This document shows positions 52,793-62,198 of a stretch of 64,000 nt of DNA, piece after piece (position 1 is the stretch's first letter; each line of letters begins with the position of its first letter). The DNA lies in the NCBI GenBank assembly GCA_902768785.1, contig CACXMM010000001.1, positions 124,001 through 188,000 on the forward strand, read 5' to 3'. The position numbers were made by a program, and so were the translations under genes. Below the pieces are notes generated by a model that saw only the letters and a program-made list of their open reading frames with translations, ran no database searches and was not told the origin of the DNA. Source of the stretch: an uncultured Prevotellaceae bacterium. GTDB lineage: Bacteria > Bacteroidota > Bacteroidia > Bacteroidales > Bacteroidaceae.

Positions 52793-53608
52793 TCAGTCTT
52801 TCGTGATGCACAACTGCTTCAAATCGTAGTAACTGCCATTATAGAGATTGAAATCCACATACCCTTTGATGCCTGGCAAACGCCCGGCATCAGTATGCTG
52901 CCAGAACTTCCACGGACCTTTATACGCCACCTTCTCCACATAATAATGGGCAATCCAATATGGATAGTCATCGAAGACAGGTGTTCCCAGATAGTTCATT
53001 TTAAATTTATAATAGGTGTAGATAATGGGCTTCACATGATATTTATCCTCTACGATGTGAAGCCATGTGAGAATCTCCCGCTGGAAATCCTCCGTTGACA
53101 TGTCCTTAGGTTTATGTTCCACGTCAAGGACAGGAGGCAAATCACCATCTTGAAGATGTACTTTCTTCAAAAAGAAATATGCTTGTTCACGTGCTGATGA
53201 TTTGTTACTCCAGAAATGATAGGCTCCCCGTATAAAGCCATATTCCTGAGCGTTACGAAAATTTTCGTTAAAGCGTGGGTCTAAGCTCGTGGAGCCCTCC
53301 GTTGACTTGATCATCACAAAACGAATGGGACATTTCTCAATCATTGCGTTACGCAACAATTCCCAATCGATATGACCTTGATAATGACTGATATCAATCC
53401 CCCTGATCTCATAGCCGTTGGGATTCTTCGCATCCCCATAGATCGCTCGCCAGCGGAATCCGTAGGGTCCGACAAAGAAATAATAAAACAACCATACGTA
53501 AAGGCCAATGCCCGCTAATCCTCCCAGCCACCATGCCCATCGGGGATAGCGGTTCCAAGTGCTCTTTTTCTGAGAACGTCGGTTGTTCTTTCTTTTATGT
53601 GGAGGCAT
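52793..53608 (-). CDS. membrane-anchored GH25 lysozyme
   Basis: A 271-residue muramidase. After a basic N-terminus (MPPHKRKNNRRSQKKS) one membrane helix (WWLGGLAGIGLYVWLFYYFF) anchors it, and the GH25 barrel follows: GIDISHYQGHIDWELLR, VMIKSTEGSTSLDPRF, GAYHFWSNKSS, PVLDVEHKPKD with the catalytic Asp and Glu, and YPYWIAHYY. The start at 53608 is preferred to an ATG at 53710 because the extra sequence lies inside the inverted-repeat element and is not protein-like. It is probably active in the periplasm on peptidoglycan. Confidence 0.92.
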   Translation of the reverse strand: MPPHKRKNNRRSQKKSTWNRYPRWAWWLGGLAGIGLYVWLFYYFFVGPYGFRWRAIYGDAKNPNGYEIRGIDISHYQGHIDWELLRNAMIEKCPIRFVMIKSTEGSTSLDPRFNENFRNAQEYGFIRGAYHFWSNKSSAREQAYFFLKKVHLQDGDLPPVLDVEHKPKDMSTEDFQREILTWLHIVEDKYHVKPIIYTYYKFKMNYLGTPVFDDYPYWIAHYYVEKVAYKGPWKFWQHTDAGRLPGIKGYVDFNLYNGSYYDLKQLCITKD

Positions 53609-53654
53609 GAGAGATAAGTGAGAAAGAGAAAAGACGAAAGAGGAAAATGAAAGA

Positions 53655-53734
53655 AGAGAAATGAGAGATATGACTACTACTGAGATATAAGCATGAGAAC
53701 CTATACCCAAAAGTAATCACATCTCTCATCATTC
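53655..53734. repeat. inverted-repeat element, copy B
   Basis: Arms at 53655-53676 and 53713-53734 share ATGAGAGAT and TGATTAC/TGACTAC and pair with several mismatches. The arm sequence matches the element at 17026-17128 (core AAATGAGAGAT then TGATTAC), although the loops differ. It lies between pfp and the GH25 gene. Confidence 0.55.
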
Positions 53735-53748
53735 AGCTCTCATCAAAA

Positions 53749-55383
53749 CTACTCCTGCTCTAATGCCAGAGTCTTTGTAGGCTGGTCGCATACTTCAGCA
53801 GGACCCCAATACTGGATCGGTCCGGGATATATATAGCAGGTTTCCTTAGCCCACTTCTCACGCTGAGCAGCAAAAGCCTTAAATGGCTTACCATCGAGTT
53901 CAACGAGGGCCTTGCGAATCACAGGTTTCATCTCGCCGTTACGACGCTCCATGTTCATCATCATCGTGATAGGCACACCACCGGCTTTCCACTCATCAGT
54001 ATTGGCTGTGGTATTCTTTACGATGGCCATGTAACCAGTTTTACCATTGGCAATGAGCTGAGCAGCGCTGGTGCCCAGGGCATAGCAGTAGTCTGCATCG
54101 AAGTTCGAAGGAGCAGCACAACGTCCCTCATAACCGAAGAAATGATGCTGGGTAGCAAACTTACCCACGAATTTACCTTCTTTCTTCCACTTCTCGATCT
54201 TCACAGCCACCATGGTAGATAGCAACTTCTCGGTCTCAATGAGTGATACCTGTACGTTTCCATGCGGGTCACGGTCAAGAGCCAGCTGACGGGCTACATT
54301 GGTAGGTAAGGAGTTGAATACAGCAAGGTTATCTTCTGTGAGATGACTCTTAGCAAAGTCAATCAGTTCTGAACGGTCAAGACCTTTTGCCTCATCCAAA
54401 GCAAGCACATCGTTCAGTTGGGCAATCAGTTTCTTGATGGCGGGAATGAACTCGATCAGTCCCTCAGGAATGATAACCGTTCCGTAGGGCTTTCCCTCTG
54501 CAGCACGTACGGCAACAGCCTTGGCTATATACTCAACGACATCGTCAAGACTCATGTTCTTAGCTTCCACCTCCTCAGAGATCAAACAGATGTTCGGCTG
54601 GCACTGGAGAGCACATTCCAAAGCGATGTGTGAAGCAGAGCGGCCCATAACCTTGATAAAGTGCCAGTATTTACGGGCAGAGTTACAGTCGCGCTCGATA
54701 TTTCCAATCAGCTCTGCATATGTTTTACAAGCTGTATCAAAGCCGAAAGAGGTCTCGATCTGATCGTTCTTCAAGTCGCCATCAATGGTCTTCGGACAAC
54801 CAATCACCTGAACGCCGTACTTCTTGGCAGCATAATACTCAGCCAAGACACAGGCATTGGTGTTTGAATCGTCACCACCAATGATCACGATAGCCTTGAT
54901 ATCCAACTCACGGATAATCTCCAAGCCCTTCTCGAACTGATCGATTTTCTCAAGCTTAGTACGTCCAGAGCCGATCATATCGAAACCACCGGTATTACGG
55001 TAGTCATCAATGAAATCAGCAGTGATCTCCATATAGTTATGATCAACCAATCCGCCAGGACCCAGAATGAAACCGAAAAGACGGTTTTCTGGATTTAGCT
55101 TCTTGATGGTGTCGAAAAGGCCAGTAATCACATTATGGCCGCCAGGAGCCTGACCACCACTGAGGATCACACCTACATTCATTTTTGCGGTGTTGGCCAC
55201 ATCGCTCTGTTCAAACTCAATAAGCGGCATGCCATACGTATTGGGGAAGAGCGCCTTGATCTCTTCCTGGTTATCCACGCTCTGTGTCGGAGCACCCTCT
55301 TTTACCTTTACTGCACCTTGAAGAGCCTTAGGCAACTTAGGCTGATAGGCAGCACGCGCCTGCTGCAATGCACTTTTTTCCAT
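53749..55383 (-). CDS. pfp: diphosphate-fructose-6-phosphate 1-phosphotransferase
   Basis: The pyrophosphate-dependent, reversible phosphofructokinase of glycolysis. The 544-residue protein of the long PFP clade has NVGVILSGGQAPGGHNVI, the PPi-type loop AIVIIGGDDSNTNACVLAEY (Asp-Asp where ATP enzymes have Gly), CPKTIDGDLKNDQIETSFG and VMGRSASHIALECAL. The start MEKSALQQARAAYQPKLP is used; an ATG 48 bases earlier (55431) is less family-like. A -7 box TATTTTTG lies at 55450-55457. No ATP-dependent pfkA is in the window. Confidence 0.95.
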   Translation of the reverse strand: MEKSALQQARAAYQPKLPKALQGAVKVKEGAPTQSVDNQEEIKALFPNTYGMPLIEFEQSDVANTAKMNVGVILSGGQAPGGHNVITGLFDTIKKLNPENRLFGFILGPGGLVDHNYMEITADFIDDYRNTGGFDMIGSGRTKLEKIDQFEKGLEIIRELDIKAIVIIGGDDSNTNACVLAEYYAAKKYGVQVIGCPKTIDGDLKNDQIETSFGFDTACKTYAELIGNIERDCNSARKYWHFIKVMGRSASHIALECALQCQPNICLISEEVEAKNMSLDDVVEYIAKAVAVRAAEGKPYGTVIIPEGLIEFIPAIKKLIAQLNDVLALDEAKGLDRSELIDFAKSHLTEDNLAVFNSLPTNVARQLALDRDPHGNVQVSLIETEKLLSTMVAVKIEKWKKEGKFVGKFATQHHFFGYEGRCAAPSNFDADYCYALGTSAAQLIANGKTGYMAIVKNTTANTDEWKAGGVPITMMMNMERRNGEMKPVIRKALVELDGKPFKAFAAQREKWAKETCYIYPGPIQYWGPAEVCDQPTKTLALEQE

Positions 55384-55552
55384 CTTTCTATTGAAATTAA
55401 ATTGAAATATTTGTTTGTATATCTTTTCCAAAGATTATCAAATCAAGTGCAAAAATACGGTTTTTCTTGGAGATTTGGAAAGAATTATGAATAAAATAGG
55501 AGTTTTACAACAAAAAATCTGGATATTTGTATGCTGTTCCACAAAAAATTGC

Positions 55553-55560
55553 TATATTTG
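55553..55560 (+). promoter_or_regulatory. -7 box TATATTTG for the 55.6-62.1 kb gene run
   Basis: TATATTTG lies 45 bases before the first ATG of a run of six close plus-strand genes. The -33 box is not well placed. Confidence 0.5.
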
Positions 55561-55604
55561 TCACATGAAGTTAACAAATTAATAATGAAAGGAACGAAGT
55601 TATT

Positions 55605-55877
55605 ATGGCAAAAAAAAGAAATTTAAAGAAGGTCATCAACTACATCTGCAGTAATCTTTTTGCAGAATGCGTTGCTGCTTCATTATATGGTGTGAAGACC
55701 AACGAGGAAAACGTCAATGCCCTGCTCTCATCGATATTGCGCATGCACAATGATTATATCAGCAGAATCTCCCATCCAGAACCAGGTATCCTTCCCAAGA
55801 ATTATTATAAGAATATTTTGGAGAGTTTCAACAAGGATGTATCAGAGGTCATTGACCAAATCAGTAATATGAATTAA
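55605..55877 (+). CDS. small conserved protein of Bacteroidetes
   Basis: A 90-residue, mostly helical cytoplasmic protein beginning MAKKRNLKKVINYICSNLFA with basic then Cys/Ala-rich helices (ECVAASLYG) and ending DVSEVIDQISNMN. I have a general impression that it belongs to a conserved small family in Bacteroidetes, but no function is known to me. It starts a run of six closely spaced genes; the acyltransferase follows 9 bp later. Confidence 0.82.
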   Translation: MAKKRNLKKVINYICSNLFAECVAASLYGVKTNEENVNALLSSILRMHNDYISRISHPEPGILPKNYYKNILESFNKDVSEVIDQISNMN

Positions 55878-55886
55878 AGAATAAAC

Positions 55887-56447
55887 ATGGTACGTCAGTT
55901 TTGCCGTTGGCTATTATATAAACGACTGGGGTGGACAAAAGAAGTGACTGTTGCCCACCCCGATAAGTATATCATTTGTTTAGCTCCACATACCAGCAAC
56001 TGGGATTTCCTTCTCGGACAGCTTTACATGCGGGCTGAAGGCTATACCATTAACTTCCTGATGAAAAAGGAATGGTTCAAATGGCCTTTAGGAGTTTTAT
56101 TCCGCCGCATAGGGGGCATTCCCGTATGGCGTTCAAAAAAGTTGAGCATGACCGACAACTTAGCAGCTACCGCAGAAAGTGAGAAGATCTTTCATCTATG
56201 TATCACCCCTGAAGGAACGCGGTCCCTCAATCCCGACTGGAAGAAAGGCTTCTATTTTATCGCCATGAAGGCACAGATACCCATCCTCCTCTATGCCATC
56301 GATTATGAGAAACGACTCATCCGCTGCACACGCAGTATGATTCCTACCGGAGATATAGACAGCGAGATGAGAGAAATCAAGCTTTATTTCAAGGATTGCA
56401 AAGGGAAGAGACCCGAACTGTTCACTATTGGCGATTTAGACTCATGA
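55887..56447 (+). CDS. PlsC-like acyltransferase
   Basis: A 186-residue membrane-associated acyltransferase of the lysophosphatidate acyltransferase superfamily. It has the catalytic H-x4-D block APHTSNWDFLLGQ, the second block RRIGGIPVWRS and the third CITPEGTRSLNP. It is short (many PlsC are about 240) and lacks an obvious N-terminal helix. The substrate may be a phospholipid or an ornithine- or glycine-type lipid. Its stop overlaps the following lipoprotein start by 4 bp (ATGA). Confidence 0.88.
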   Translation: MVRQFCRWLLYKRLGWTKEVTVAHPDKYIICLAPHTSNWDFLLGQLYMRAEGYTINFLMKKEWFKWPLGVLFRRIGGIPVWRSKKLSMTDNLAATAESEKIFHLCITPEGTRSLNPDWKKGFYFIAMKAQIPILLYAIDYEKRLIRCTRSMIPTGDIDSEMREIKLYFKDCKGKRPELFTIGDLDS

Positions 56448-59098
56448 AAAAAAGAAAGATCGTATTCGTATGGGCTTGTCTGTTGTTATATGGCTGCGGT
56501 ACACACCGCACAGTCGTCCATGAGGGACCGACCCCAAACACTACCCCAACCGTAACAAAGACGGAGGCCCCTGACATCACAGAGACACAAGGGAGGAAAG
56601 CAGAATTTGAAAAGGAGCCGTGGGTGAAGAACACTTCAAGACCTTTCGAGATCACCCAAGGCTTGCAAGAACGTCATCTCTCCATGTGGGCCAGTCACGG
56701 CTACTATTACGACATCCCCAAGGCCATCTGGAAATGGCAACGTCCTTTATTATTTGGTACCACCGAGGACTTGTTTACACAAACCATTGTCATCCCCTAT
56801 CTCATCCCGATGTTAGAGAAAGCCGGTGCTTATGTGTTCACTCCCAGGGAACGCGACTGGCAACGAAACGAACTGATTGTAGATAACGACACAGAGCAGC
56901 AGCCTCATTATACGGAAATTAGCAGACAGAACAAATGGAAGGATGCGGGAGTCAAAGGCTTCGCCTACCATTCTGGTGCTTACGTTGATGGCGAGAATCC
57001 TTTTGAAGCCGGCACCGCAAGGATGGTGAAGACCACACATAATAACGGTAGTGAGATTATTTACCAACCCGACTTCAAGGAATCGGGAAGCTACGCTGTT
57101 TATGTGAGCTATCCTACCCTTGACAACAGTATAGACAACGCACAATATATAGTCTATCACCAGGGACAGAAAACGACATTCTGTGTGAACCAACGTATGG
57201 GTGGCGGCACCTGGGTTTATATTGGCACATTTGACTTTGACCGTGGAAGTAGTCGTGCCAACTGTGTAATATTAAACAATGTAAGCAACCAGAAAGGCGT
57301 AGTGACAGCCGATGCAGTACGTTTCGGCGGCGGCATGGGTAACATTACCCGTGGCGGCAGCATCAGTGGTATGCCCCGTTGTTTGGAGGGAGCACGCTAT
57401 TTTGCCCAATGGGCAGGTGCGCCATATGATGTCTATAGCAGTAAGAACGGACAAGACGACTATGCCGATGACATTAATGTCCGTTCGTATATGACCAACT
57501 GGCTTGGCGGCGGTTCGCGCTATATGCCTAACCTCGAAGGTAAGAAGGTGCCCATCGAATTGTCGTTGGCAGTACATAGCGATGCCGGATATGCCAAAGA
57601 CTTCTCTTCTCTGACAGGATCGCTGAGTATCTACACCACCAACCACCACGACGGTCTTTTGAACAATGGCGAGAGTCGCAGCTTATCCAAGACCTTCGCC
57701 ACCTTACTGATGAACAACGAGAAGAATGATCTGGATCAGTTATATGGCTTAGAATGGCCCGTTCGTGCCATCCGAGATGCCAACTATTCCGAGACGCGAT
57801 GCCCAGAGGTACCGTCCGCCATCATAGAGACCCTCTCCCATCAGAATTTCCCTGACATGCAACTGGCACAGGATCCCAATTTCCGTTTCTCTCTGGCAAG
57901 GAGTATTTACAAGTCCATCCTTCAGTTCCTCTCCGAGAAAAACGGGAAGAGCTATGTGATGGCACCCCTTCCTCCCACTGACCTGAGGGTAGAGTTTACA
58001 AACGTTGATGAAGTCACCCTCAGCTGGAATGCACAAGACGATCCCCTCGAGAAATCCGCCAAGCCCAACTCCTACGTTGTCTATATAGCCAAGGGAGCAG
58101 GCTCCTTCGACAACGGACGAGTGATCAAGGGCTCCTCCTGTAAGATTACCTTGCAACCCGGGGTGGTCTATCATTTCCGCGTGTCAGCACTTAACAAGGG
58201 AGGAGAGAGTTTCCCGTCAGAGACATTGTCAGCATTGCATCACGCCGGTGCCACACGCTCCATCATGATCGTCAATGGCTTCCAGCGACTGGCCCCTCCT
58301 GCCACACGAAACACCACCAACGAACAAGGCTTCGATTTTGACATCGACCCTGGTGTAAGCTATGGCAAGACTGCCGGATGGGCAGGTCAACAGATCTGTT
58401 ACGACAAGAAACAGGCAGGATTGGAAGGTCCTGGCTCTTTCGGTTTCAGCGGCAGTGAATGGGAAGGAAAATTCCTGGCAGGTAATGATTTCAACTATCC
58501 TATGACCCATGTCGAGGCCATGCGTAGCATGCTGCAATACAATGTCACCAGCTGTAGTACCAGTGCTGTGGAGAAAGGTTATGTGGATCTGATGAAATAC
58601 CATATTGTTGACATGCTATATGGTTTGGAAAAACAAGATGAACATGCACTGCGTTCTTACAAGACCTTCCCTACCAAGATCCAAGAGGTACTCACCCGTT
58701 ACACGCATAGTGGGGGTGCCCTACTGGTCAGTGGTGCTTACTTAGGAAGCGACACCCGGTCGAAAGCCGATTCTACCTTCATGCGTAACATTCTGAAAAT
58801 TAGTTATGGAGGAACTACAAGAAGTAAGAACGACTCGATCATCAACGGCATGGGCACCTCGCTCACTATCTACCGAAGTATGAATGAAGATCATTATGCC
58901 GCCACGTCCACCGATGTGCTCAACCCTCTACAGCCCGCCTACTGTGCACTGACTTACGCCAACGGATTGTCAGCCTGTGTGGCTTACGACGGCAACGACT
59001 ATAAGACTTTCACCCTCGGTTTCCCCTTCGAGTGTATCACTTCGTCGCGCAAACGGGCTGCGGTGATGAAAGCTATTATTAATTTCCTGATTCCGTAA
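56444..59098 (+). CDS. lipoprotein with golvesin-like, amidase-type and FN3 domains
   Basis: An 884-residue lipoprotein (MKKRKIVFVWACLLLYGC, lipobox Cys at 18). In order it shows a first segment of an N-acetylmuramoyl-L-alanine amidase type domain (IVIPYLIPMLEKAGAYVFTP), an inserted golvesin-like beta domain (GSYAVYVSYPTL, GTWVYIGTFDFDRG, about residues 215-300), the rest of the amidase domain (LSLAVHSDAGY, NYSETRCPEVPSAIIETLSH, about 390-500), an FN3 domain (LPPTDLRVEF to ALNKGGESFPSE, about 515-610) and a C-terminal domain of about 270 residues. It probably cleaves or binds peptidoglycan at the envelope; the golvesin insertion inside an amidase is notable. Start is by the lipoprotein signal and the 4-bp overlap. 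Confidence 0.85.
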   Translation: MKKRKIVFVWACLLLYGCGTHRTVVHEGPTPNTTPTVTKTEAPDITETQGRKAEFEKEPWVKNTSRPFEITQGLQERHLSMWASHGYYYDIPKAIWKWQRPLLFGTTEDLFTQTIVIPYLIPMLEKAGAYVFTPRERDWQRNELIVDNDTEQQPHYTEISRQNKWKDAGVKGFAYHSGAYVDGENPFEAGTARMVKTTHNNGSEIIYQPDFKESGSYAVYVSYPTLDNSIDNAQYIVYHQGQKTTFCVNQRMGGGTWVYIGTFDFDRGSSRANCVILNNVSNQKGVVTADAVRFGGGMGNITRGGSISGMPRCLEGARYFAQWAGAPYDVYSSKNGQDDYADDINVRSYMTNWLGGGSRYMPNLEGKKVPIELSLAVHSDAGYAKDFSSLTGSLSIYTTNHHDGLLNNGESRSLSKTFATLLMNNEKNDLDQLYGLEWPVRAIRDANYSETRCPEVPSAIIETLSHQNFPDMQLAQDPNFRFSLARSIYKSILQFLSEKNGKSYVMAPLPPTDLRVEFTNVDEVTLSWNAQDDPLEKSAKPNSYVVYIAKGAGSFDNGRVIKGSSCKITLQPGVVYHFRVSALNKGGESFPSETLSALHHAGATRSIMIVNGFQRLAPPATRNTTNEQGFDFDIDPGVSYGKTAGWAGQQICYDKKQAGLEGPGSFGFSGSEWEGKFLAGNDFNYPMTHVEAMRSMLQYNVTSCSTSAVEKGYVDLMKYHIVDMLYGLEKQDEHALRSYKTFPTKIQEVLTRYTHSGGALLVSGAYLGSDTRSKADSTFMRNILKISYGGTTRSKNDSIINGMGTSLTIYRSMNEDHYAATSTDVLNPLQPAYCALTYANGLSACVAYDGNDYKTFTLGFPFECITSSRKRAAVMKAIINFLIP

Positions 59099-59116
59099 CA
59101 ATTAACAACAAACATC

Positions 59117-59431
59117 ATGTATAAAATACAAGCAAACGCATCGGGTACACGGAGCATAGACGTTTCCGATACCCATTTGGAAACCATCGAGAAATACGCA
59201 CTACTCAAGAACCTCATCGATAGTAACGGTATCATCGATGAACCAGTGCTCGACAAGCTGAAACTGAACTGCCGTTCTATCCTGGAATCCATGCCCGAGG
59301 TTGACCGTGACCTGATGGATCTCTGCTTAGACGTGATCTACAACAAGAACATGAAGGCACTCGGTCTGCAAAACCTTGTCCAGCTCTACATTGAGTGGGA
59401 AGGGAAGAGTGATCGTGACGGGGAGGCATGA
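59117..59431 (+). CDS. small conserved hypothetical protein
   Basis: A 104-residue protein, acidic and mostly helical after a short N-terminal stretch (MYKIQANASGTRSIDVSD). Features include EKYALLKNLIDSNGIIDEPV and DLMDLCLDVIYNKNM. No signal or membrane segment. It overlaps ygiQ by 4 bp, so it is translated with it. I do not recognise a function. Confidence 0.8.
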   Translation: MYKIQANASGTRSIDVSDTHLETIEKYALLKNLIDSNGIIDEPVLDKLKLNCRSILESMPEVDRDLMDLCLDVIYNKNMKALGLQNLVQLYIEWEGKSDRDGEA

Positions 59432-61395
59432 GAGAGTATCAGCTCACTGATTATCTCCCCACCACCAAAAAGGAGATGGAACTGCGGGGATGGGATCACG
59501 TCGATGTCATCCTGTTTTCGGGTGATGCCTACGTGGATCATCCCTCGTTCGGCGCTGCTGTCATCGGGCGGGTACTGGAGGCGCATGGCTACCGTGTGGC
59601 TATCGTTCCCCAGCCCGACTGGCATGGTGACTACCGAGACTTCAAGAAGTTGGGACGTCCGCGTCTGTTCTTCGGCATCTCTCCCGGCTGCATGGATTCG
59701 ATGGTGAACAAATATACTGCGAACCGGCGATTGCGGTCAGAAGATGCCTATAGTCCTGATGGCCGTCACGACTGCCGTCCCGAATACCCCACCATCGTTT
59801 ATAGCAATATCCTCCGTCAACTGTATCCCGATGTACCTATTGTGCTAGGCGGCATCGAGGCCTCACTGCGGCGACTCACCCACTACGACTACTGGCAGGA
59901 CAAGCTCATGAAGTGTATCCTCTGCGACTCCCATGCTGACATGATCAGCTACGGAATGGGAGAGAAAACCATCGTCCGCATAGCAGAGGAACTGGACAAA
60001 GGCCGATCCATTCACACTATCCATGAGTTACCACAAACAGTCTTCCTAGCAAAGGAGAAAGACATCCCTGGCGGGATCAACGACAATGACATTGTCCTCC
60101 ACTCCCATGAAGAGTGTCTGCAGAACAAACGTGCTGAAGCAGAGAATTTCCGGCATATCGAGGAAGAGTCGAACAAAATCCATGCCCAGCGACTGCTGCA
60201 AGAGGTTGATGGGATCTATGCCGTGGTGAATCCTCCCTACCCGCCGATGACCTCTGAAGAGCTAGATGCTTCCTTCGATCTTCCCTATACCCGTCTGCCC
60301 CACCCCAAATACAAGAGTAAACGGATTCCTGCCTACGAGATGATCAAACATTCGGTGAATATCCACCGAGGGTGTTTCGGCGGCTGTGCCTTCTGTACCA
60401 TCTCCGCCCATCAGGGTAAATTCATCACTTGCCGAAGTAAGGAGAGTATATTAAAAGAGGTGAAACAGGTGGCAGAACTGCCCGATTTCAGAGGTTACCT
60501 CAGTGACCTCGGCGGTCCTTCTGCCAACATGTACGGTATGCATGGGCGTAACCCCAATGCCTGTGAGAAGTGCAAACGTCCCTCATGTATCCACCCTGAG
60601 ATCTGTCCGAATCTGAATACCGACCATAGCGCCCTGCTCGATATCTACCATGCCGTGGATGCCCTGCCGCAGATTAAGAAGAGTTTCATTGGCAGTGGAG
60701 TGCGCTATGACCTTCTCCTCCATCAGAGCAAAGACGAGAAAGTCAATGAGAGCACACGGCAGTACACCCGTGAACTGATCTGTCGTCATGTCAGTGGACG
60801 CTTGAAAGTAGCACCAGAGCATACGTCTGACAGCGTCTTACGACTCATGCGTAAGCCCTCCTTCCGTCAGTTCGAGCAGTTCAAACGTATCTTCGACCGT
60901 ATTAACCGCGAGGAGCACTTAAACCAACAGATCATACCTTATTTTATCAGTAGCCATCCGGGCTGTAAGGAGGAGGACATGGCAGAGCTCGCCGTCATCA
61001 CCAAGCAACTGGATTTCCACCTCGAGCAGGTACAAGACTTCACACCCACACCCATGACCGTCGCCACCGAGACGTGGTACACTGGCTACGATCCCTACAC
61101 ATTGGAGCCTGTATTCTCTGCCAAGACCCAGCGTGAGAAACTTGCCCAGCGCATGTTCTTCTTCTGGTACAAACATGAAGAACGCAGGAATATTGAACAG
61201 GAACTGCAGCGTATCGGTCGTGCCGATCTCATCCCACAACTTTACGCAGGTCCCTCACCCTATTTCAATCGCAACGCCCCATCTCCCAACCCAACCCATC
61301 GTCAACCATCTACGAAACATGACCATCATAGAAAGTCTAACCCAAGGCAAGAGAACCCCAGAAACAAACGAAGACGGTCTGGTCATCACAACTGA
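59428..61395 (+). CDS. ygiQ: YgiQ-family radical SAM protein
   Basis: A 655-residue protein of the YgiQ (UPF0313) family. An N-terminal B12-binding-like domain (VILFSGDAYVDHPSFGAAVI, LPDVPIVLGGIEAS-like VPIVLGGIEASLRR) precedes the radical SAM core with CFGGCAFC (Cys316, Cys320, Cys323) and SDLGGPSANMYGM, then a second cysteine group (CEKCKRPSCIHPEICPN) and the DUF3362-type C-terminus (DFTPTPMTVATETWYTG). The reaction is unknown. The last residues are basic and low complexity (HRKSNPRQENPRNKRRR) where the gene overlaps the next by 77 bp. Confidence 0.93.
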   Translation: MREYQLTDYLPTTKKEMELRGWDHVDVILFSGDAYVDHPSFGAAVIGRVLEAHGYRVAIVPQPDWHGDYRDFKKLGRPRLFFGISPGCMDSMVNKYTANRRLRSEDAYSPDGRHDCRPEYPTIVYSNILRQLYPDVPIVLGGIEASLRRLTHYDYWQDKLMKCILCDSHADMISYGMGEKTIVRIAEELDKGRSIHTIHELPQTVFLAKEKDIPGGINDNDIVLHSHEECLQNKRAEAENFRHIEEESNKIHAQRLLQEVDGIYAVVNPPYPPMTSEELDASFDLPYTRLPHPKYKSKRIPAYEMIKHSVNIHRGCFGGCAFCTISAHQGKFITCRSKESILKEVKQVAELPDFRGYLSDLGGPSANMYGMHGRNPNACEKCKRPSCIHPEICPNLNTDHSALLDIYHAVDALPQIKKSFIGSGVRYDLLLHQSKDEKVNESTRQYTRELICRHVSGRLKVAPEHTSDSVLRLMRKPSFRQFEQFKRIFDRINREEHLNQQIIPYFISSHPGCKEEDMAELAVITKQLDFHLEQVQDFTPTPMTVATETWYTGYDPYTLEPVFSAKTQREKLAQRMFFFWYKHEERRNIEQELQRIGRADLIPQLYAGPSPYFNRNAPSPNPTHRQPSTKHDHHRKSNPRQENPRNKRRRSGHHN

Positions 61396-62143
61396 CCATA
61401 TCGCCGTCATCGATGGCAGCACCAGTAAGACGCCCTTGCGGTTCCATCCGACAATGACCAATGGGCATTACGCTATGCTTCTCATTGCTGACTTCATCCG
61501 ACAGATGCCGCCAGACATCACCTTAGACCTGTTCTGCGAAGGGGTGACAGCAGCCATCCGTCGGGAATACCAACGGCATCATCTAGACTTGGCACAATTA
61601 CAGGAGCATGCGGAACAACGCACCACGGCCAGTGCTGTGATCTTCAGTCGCTACTATCGGGAGATATGGATGGTGGGGGATTGCCAGTGTATGCTTAACG
61701 GTGTTCTCTACGAAAACAACAAACCTGCTGAGGCAGTCAATGCTGCCAAGCGAAGCAGATTCATCAAGGATGCACTCAAGAAGGGTATGACGATCAAGGA
61801 TTTCCAACAGCATGACAGCGGGCGCGACCATATTATCCAAGACATCATCAGTTCCTGCCAACAACAGAATGTCAACTATGCCGTCATTGACGGCTTCCCC
61901 ATCTACCGTCCTGGCATCCGCGTGATTCCTGTCCCCCAGTCATCTGCTGCCAATCCCACCACAATCGTCCTTGCCTCCGACGGCTATCCTCTGCTCAAGT
62001 CCACCTTGCAGGAAAGCGAGCAAGCCTTGCAGCATCTCATCGAGAACGACCCTCTCTGCATCGATCTCTGTCCAGCGACCAAAGGACTGATGCACGGTGC
62101 CCATAGTTTCGATGACCGTACCTTTATTCGTTTTCAAGTCTAA
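61319..62143 (+). CDS. PP2C-like protein
   Basis: A 274-residue cytoplasmic protein resembling PPM/PP2C phosphatases: ETNEDGLVITTDHIAVIDGS (metal-binding Asp), IWMVGDCQCML and TIVLASDGYPLL match the NED, GDS and SDG motifs in order, with Cys in place of the usual Ser after GD. The ATG at 61319 (MTIIESLTQGKRTPETNEDG) fits the domain start and lies inside the 3' end of ygiQ, giving a 77-bp overlap in another frame. Ser/Thr phosphatase activity is inferred; the divergent motifs allow another role. Confidence 0.78.
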   Translation: MTIIESLTQGKRTPETNEDGLVITTDHIAVIDGSTSKTPLRFHPTMTNGHYAMLLIADFIRQMPPDITLDLFCEGVTAAIRREYQRHHLDLAQLQEHAEQRTTASAVIFSRYYREIWMVGDCQCMLNGVLYENNKPAEAVNAAKRSRFIKDALKKGMTIKDFQQHDSGRDHIIQDIISSCQQQNVNYAVIDGFPIYRPGIRVIPVPQSSAANPTTIVLASDGYPLLKSTLQESEQALQHLIENDPLCIDLCPATKGLMHGAHSFDDRTFIRFQV

Positions 62144-62198
62144 AGACAATCCACTTTTTGTATAGTTGAAGAAAGGCTGTTTATTGACGATAGCCAAG

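Noticed and set aside
53609-53710. 34-residue N-terminal extension of the GH25 lysozyme
   Set aside because: The extension is encoded inside the inverted-repeat element and its Ser/Leu/Val-rich product is a reading of purine/pyrimidine repeats.
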